Positions 6,101-8,355 of a DNA stretch of 8,355 nt are shown in pieces. Position 1 is the stretch's first letter. Every line of letters begins with the position of its first letter. The stretch is from an uncultured Veillonella sp. (GTDB lineage: Bacteria; Bacillota; Negativicutes; Veillonellales; Veillonellaceae), in contig CABQQJ010000021.1 in assembly GCA_902466275.1 (NCBI GenBank), forward strand, positions 1 through 8,355. Direction: 5' to 3'. The notes beneath the pieces were generated by a model. It searched no databases. It saw nothing but the letters and a program-made list of their open reading frames with translations, and was not told the origin of the DNA. The position numbers and the translations under genes were made by a program.

Positions 6101-7567
6101 ATGAAGTTGAATTGGAAATTATTCGCACCGCTTGTAGTAGCTATTCTTGTATGGCTCATCGGTGCTCCTGAAGGTCTTAGCGCAAATTCTTGGATTTACG
6201 TAAGTATTTTCGCTGGCCTCGTGGTAGGGTTGATTTTAGAACCAATGCCACCAGCTTTCATCGGTATCATTGCTGTTACCGTGTCTATGTTGTTTAAGGT
6301 TGGTCCTGCTCCTGTTGTAGATAAAGCAACTGGTGTAGCAAAGGCGATTACTGATGCACAAGCTATCAGTTGGGGCCTCAGTGGTTTCTCTAATGCCATT
6401 GTATGGTTGATCTTTGCAGCCTTCATGATCGGTATTGGCTATGAAAACTCTGGTCTTGGCCGTCGTATTGCCTTGTTCTTGGTAGCAAAGCTTGGTAAGT
6501 CCTCTTTAGGTCTTGGTTATGCTATTGCTATTACTGACCTTGTATTGGCTCCATTTATTCCAAGTAATGCGGCTCGTTCTGGTGGTACGATTTATCCAAT
6601 TGTATCTAGTATTTGTCCGATGTTCGATTCTTACCCCGATAAGAATCCTCGTAAAATTGGTTCCTATTTGAACTGGGTAGCATTGGCAACAACTTGTGTA
6701 TCTAGCTCTATTTTCTTGACTGGTGCGGCGCCAAATCCATTGGCTCTTGAATTGTCTGCTAAATCTGGTATCGTAGCGGCAAACTGGGGCACATGGTTCC
6801 TAGCATTCTTGCCAGTGGGTATTATACTATTTATCATCACACCATTATTGACCTATGTATTCTGTAAACCGGAGGTAAAAGGGTCCCCTGAAATTGCAGC
6901 ATGGGCAAGGGATGAATATAAGAAATTAGGTTCCATGACACGCAGTGAAATTTTCATGGCCTTGATTTCCGTGTTGGCTCTTGTGTTGTGGATTGGTGCT
7001 TCTACATTCAAAGTAAACCCTACAACAACAGCTTTGATTGTTATTATCTTGATGATTTTCACTAAGATTATGACATGGCAAGACTTCCTTGCTAACAAAC
7101 CAGCATGGAATGTTTTGACTTGGTTTGCTACACTCGTACCTATGGCTTCTGGCCTTAAAAATGTAGGTTTCTTAGACTGGCTTGCTAAATCTGCTGGTGA
7201 TTCTTTGGTTTCTTTAGATCCTACAATGGCAGTTCTTGGTTTGTTATTAGCATTCTGCTTGCTTCGTTACTTCTTTGCTTCTGGCACTGCTTATGTAACA
7301 GCTATGGTAGGCTTGTTTGCTACTCTAATTCTTCAAATTCCTGGTGTTGATCCAGCTCAAGTTATGTTAATTCTTTTAGTACCAATGGGTATTATGGGTA
7401 TCCTTACACCATATGGTACAGGTCACAGCCCAATTTGGTTTGCTAGTGGCTATAACAAAGGTCCTGAATTCTGGAAATTAGGCGCTATCTTTGGGATTAT
7501 CTACCTTGCGATATTTATTGTGGTGGGTATTCCATGGATTCAGTTCGTAATGCCACTTTTAGGATAG
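6101..7567 (+). CDS. DASS-family (SLC13/CitT-like) sodium- or anion-coupled dicarboxylate carrier
   Basis: A 488-residue inner-membrane carrier of the divalent anion:Na+ symporter family, the usual length, with about 11-14 hydrophobic segments. Two family signatures lie in the two inverted halves: [14 protein letters not shown] (154-167), in place of the Ser-Asn-Thr motif, and [10 protein letters not shown] (393-402). [10 protein letters not shown] (207-216) and [17 protein letters not shown] (435-451) also fit the CitT/TtdT/2-oxoglutarate-malate branch. Relatives move malate, succinate, fumarate, citrate or tartrate, either with sodium or by exchange. In a lactate- and malate-fermenting Veillonella, uptake of malate or fumarate, or exchange for succinate, would be sensible; the exact substrate is not readable. 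AAGGAGAG (6087-6094) lies six bases before the ATG. It appears to be a single-gene unit with its own promoter and terminator. Confidence 0.9.
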   Translation: MKLNWKLFAPLVVAILVWLIGAPEGLSANSWIYVSIFAGLVVGLILEPMPPAFIGIIAVTVSMLFKVGPAPVVDKATGVAKAITDAQAISWGLSGFSNAIVWLIFAAFMIGIGYENSGLGRRIALFLVAKLGKSSLGLGYAIAITDLVLAPFIPSNAARSGGTIYPIVSSICPMFDSYPDKNPRKIGSYLNWVALATTCVSSSIFLTGAAPNPLALELSAKSGIVAANWGTWFLAFLPVGIILFIITPLLTYVFCKPEVKGSPEIAAWARDEYKKLGSMTRSEIFMALISVLALVLWIGASTFKVNPTTTALIVIILMIFTKIMTWQDFLANKPAWNVLTWFATLVPMASGLKNVGFLDWLAKSAGDSLVSLDPTMAVLGLLLAFCLLRYFFASGTAYVTAMVGLFATLILQIPGVDPAQVMLILLVPMGIMGILTPYGTGHSPIWFASGYNKGPEFWKLGAIFGIIYLAIFIVVGIPWIQFVMPLLG

Positions 7568-7574
7568 GCTTTCC

Positions 7575-7639
7575 GCCGCCATATGTCTCTCTGCGCTCCA
7601 TTCGCTGCAAGTCGCTGGACAGACATATGGCGGCTTTTT
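7575..7639 (+). terminator. Terminator after the DASS carrier with a long stem and a 32-base loop
   Basis: GCCGCCATATGTCT (7575-7588) pairs perfectly with AGACATATGGCGGC (7621-7634), followed by TTTTT at 7635-7639. It begins seven bases after the stop codon. The 32-base loop is much longer than the few bases usual for intrinsic terminators and contains CGCT three times (7594, 7603, 7613). Confidence 0.85.
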
Positions 7640-7640
7640 C

Positions 7641-7748
7641 TATCTTAAAATGGCAAAACTCACTTCAGGTGGGCAAGTCGAGCTTACAGAACACTACGAG
7701 GGGCTTCCTTTATATCCGAAAATGGCAAAACTCGACAGAACTCGACAA
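7641..7748. repeat. Intergenic direct-repeat cluster (AAAATGGCAAAACTC and AACTCGACA units)
   Basis: AAAATGGCAAAACTC occurs at 7647-7661 and again at 7719-7733, 72 bases apart. Both copies are preceded by TATC and two variable bases. The second copy runs into a tandem 10-base unit, AACTCGACAG (7729-7738) and AACTCGACAA (7739-7748). The inverted form GTCGAG lies between the copies at 7677-7682. A frame can be read through it, but it starts inside the carrier and runs through the terminator, so I treat the stretch as non-coding. It resembles an interspersed intergenic element; its copy number in the genome cannot be seen here. Confidence 0.7.
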
Positions 7749-7769
7749 ATCTAAAATAATAAATATAAT
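7742..7769 (+). promoter_or_regulatory. Probable promoter of the PACE exporter
   Basis: TCGACA at 7742-7747 matches the -35 consensus TTGACA at five of six positions. After a 16-base spacer comes a perfect TATAAT at 7764-7769, about 56 bases before the start codon. The -35 box lies within the last AACTCGACA unit of the adjacent repeat cluster. Confidence 0.55.
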
Positions 7770-7825
7770 ATTGATGTGATAGTAAATATCTTTTTTGGGT
7801 TTTCTGATGGAGGTGGTTTATTATT

Positions 7826-8230
7826 ATGTCTGCTACAGAGCGTGTTGTACAGTCGATTTTATATGAGCTAGGCTGTGTTTTGATTGGCTGTTTGGTGATG
7901 CAGTTTGTTCCGCATGAGGGGCAGCCTTTGGTCTTGATGATTATTTTTTCCTTGTTGGCGATGGTTTGGAATTTTGTGTTTAACTGGATATTTGATAAAC
8001 TAGTACCAGGTGATCGATTAGCACGAGGTCCTGTAATCCGTACAGTTCATGCGGTATTATTTGAAGGTTTGTTTATGCTTGCTACAGTACCGATTATTAT
8101 GTACATGATGCATATGAGCTTTTGGATGGCCTTTGCTACAGATATAACGATGACATTAGTCATATTAGGTTATACTTATATTTATAATTGGGTATATGAT
8201 CGAGCACGTCTATATTTTGTAGAGGCTTAA
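7826..8230 (+). CDS. PACE-family multidrug/diamine efflux transporter
   Basis: A 134-residue protein of four membrane helices made of two tandem bacterial-transmembrane-pair units, the usual PACE size. Repeat 1 has R6-VVQSIL-YE14, with the acidic residue (equivalent to the essential Glu15 of AceI) at E14, and W48-NFVFNWIF-D57. Repeat 2 has RTVHAVLFE (72-80) and YTYIYNWVYD (116-125). The histidine normal in the first motif (RxxHAxxFE) is Gln here, while the second copy keeps it. PACE proteins such as Acinetobacter AceI export chlorhexidine and acriflavine by proton exchange, and AceI moves cadaverine and putrescine. GGAGGTGG (7809-7816) lies nine bases before the ATG. A TCGACA/TATAAT promoter precedes it. 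The next gene begins 58 bases downstream. Confidence 0.9.
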   Translation: MSATERVVQSILYELGCVLIGCLVMQFVPHEGQPLVLMIIFSLLAMVWNFVFNWIFDKLVPGDRLARGPVIRTVHAVLFEGLFMLATVPIIMYMMHMSFWMAFATDITMTLVILGYTYIYNWVYDRARLYFVEA

Positions 8231-8240
8231 TTTTAAATGT

Positions 8241-8254
8241 GAGGTAGGTACCTC
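8241..8254. repeat. Short palindrome between the PACE gene and the next gene
   Basis: GAGGTA (8241-8246) and TACCTC (8249-8254) form a near-perfect palindrome around GG. No T-run follows, so it is unlikely to terminate transcription. It could be a small operator or chance. Confidence 0.3.
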
Positions 8255-8288
8255 TTGTAAAATCTATATCGTATAGTAGGAGGTTCTT

Positions 8289-8355
8289 ATGTCTACAAAG
8301 TCTATTACGGGCACAGGCCTATTGTTGGCCGTAGCCTTATTAGCGCAAAGCTTGC
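8289..8355 (+). CDS. N-terminus of a probable integral membrane protein (3' end outside window)
   Basis: ATG 8289 opens a frame to the window edge reading MSTKSITGTGLLLAVALLAQSL, 22 residues. A consensus TAGGAGG at 8277-8283 lies five bases upstream, so the start is well supported. The basic/polar start followed by a hydrophobic helix resembles the N-terminus of small membrane proteins such as ECF-transporter substrate-binding (S) components, but too little is present to assign a family. It lies 58 bases after the PACE gene with no T-tailed terminator between, so co-transcription is possible. Confidence 0.65.
   Translation, partial: MSTKSITGTGLLLAVALLAQSL

Noticed and set aside
7534..7779. 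An 81-codon plus-strand frame starting inside the end of the DASS gene.
   Set aside because: It begins in an alternative frame of the carrier and reads straight through its terminator hairpin and the direct-repeat cluster. It has no ribosome site of its own and looks spurious.

Overview
The window looks like chromosomal DNA of a Negativicutes bacterium, most probably Veillonella. It has moderately low GC, AGGAGG-type ribosome sites, a preference for CGT arginine codons, and proteins of the kind found in this group (a MetNIQ importer, a C4-dicarboxylate-type DASS carrier, a PACE diamine/biocide exporter). The genus call is inferred from this overall character, not from a database match.

Layout. 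(1) 1-1483: the Ala/Pro-rich tail of an unidentified protein, then a membrane acyltransferase of the acyltransferase-3 family, closed by a strong terminator. (2) 1502-5122: a likely four-gene operon. An extended -10 promoter with an operator-like inverted repeat leads into a D-amino-acid transaminase (dat), followed without a terminator by metN (TTG start), metI (overlapping metN by 20 bases) and metQ, and closed by a strong terminator. (3) 5123-5880: a patch of decayed DNA between two intact units. It holds an AT-rich orphan gene broken by a one-base shift at an A5 run beside a 14-bp inverted repeat, and, facing it, a 101-codon remnant of an ABC exporter that appears to have lost two internal blocks in frame. 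(4) 5881-7639: an AT-rich promoter region, an intact DASS-family sodium/dicarboxylate carrier, and a terminator with an unusually large loop. (5) 7641-8355: a non-coding repeat cluster whose last copy supplies a plausible -35 box, a PACE-family exporter, and the start of a membrane protein cut by the window edge.

How the genes may work together. MetNIQ imports methionine, and well-studied relatives accept both D- and L-methionine. A D-amino-acid transaminase at the head of the same transcript would convert imported D-methionine to its 2-oxo acid while making D-glutamate or D-alanine, so the operon may be a D-amino-acid salvage module. The DASS carrier fits the organic-acid metabolism of Veillonella. 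I do not see a clearly new multi-gene system. The best leads are the dat-metNIQ linkage, the doubly deleted ABC exporter, the frameshifted orphan, and a PACE exporter in an organism group known to attach diamines to its peptidoglycan.
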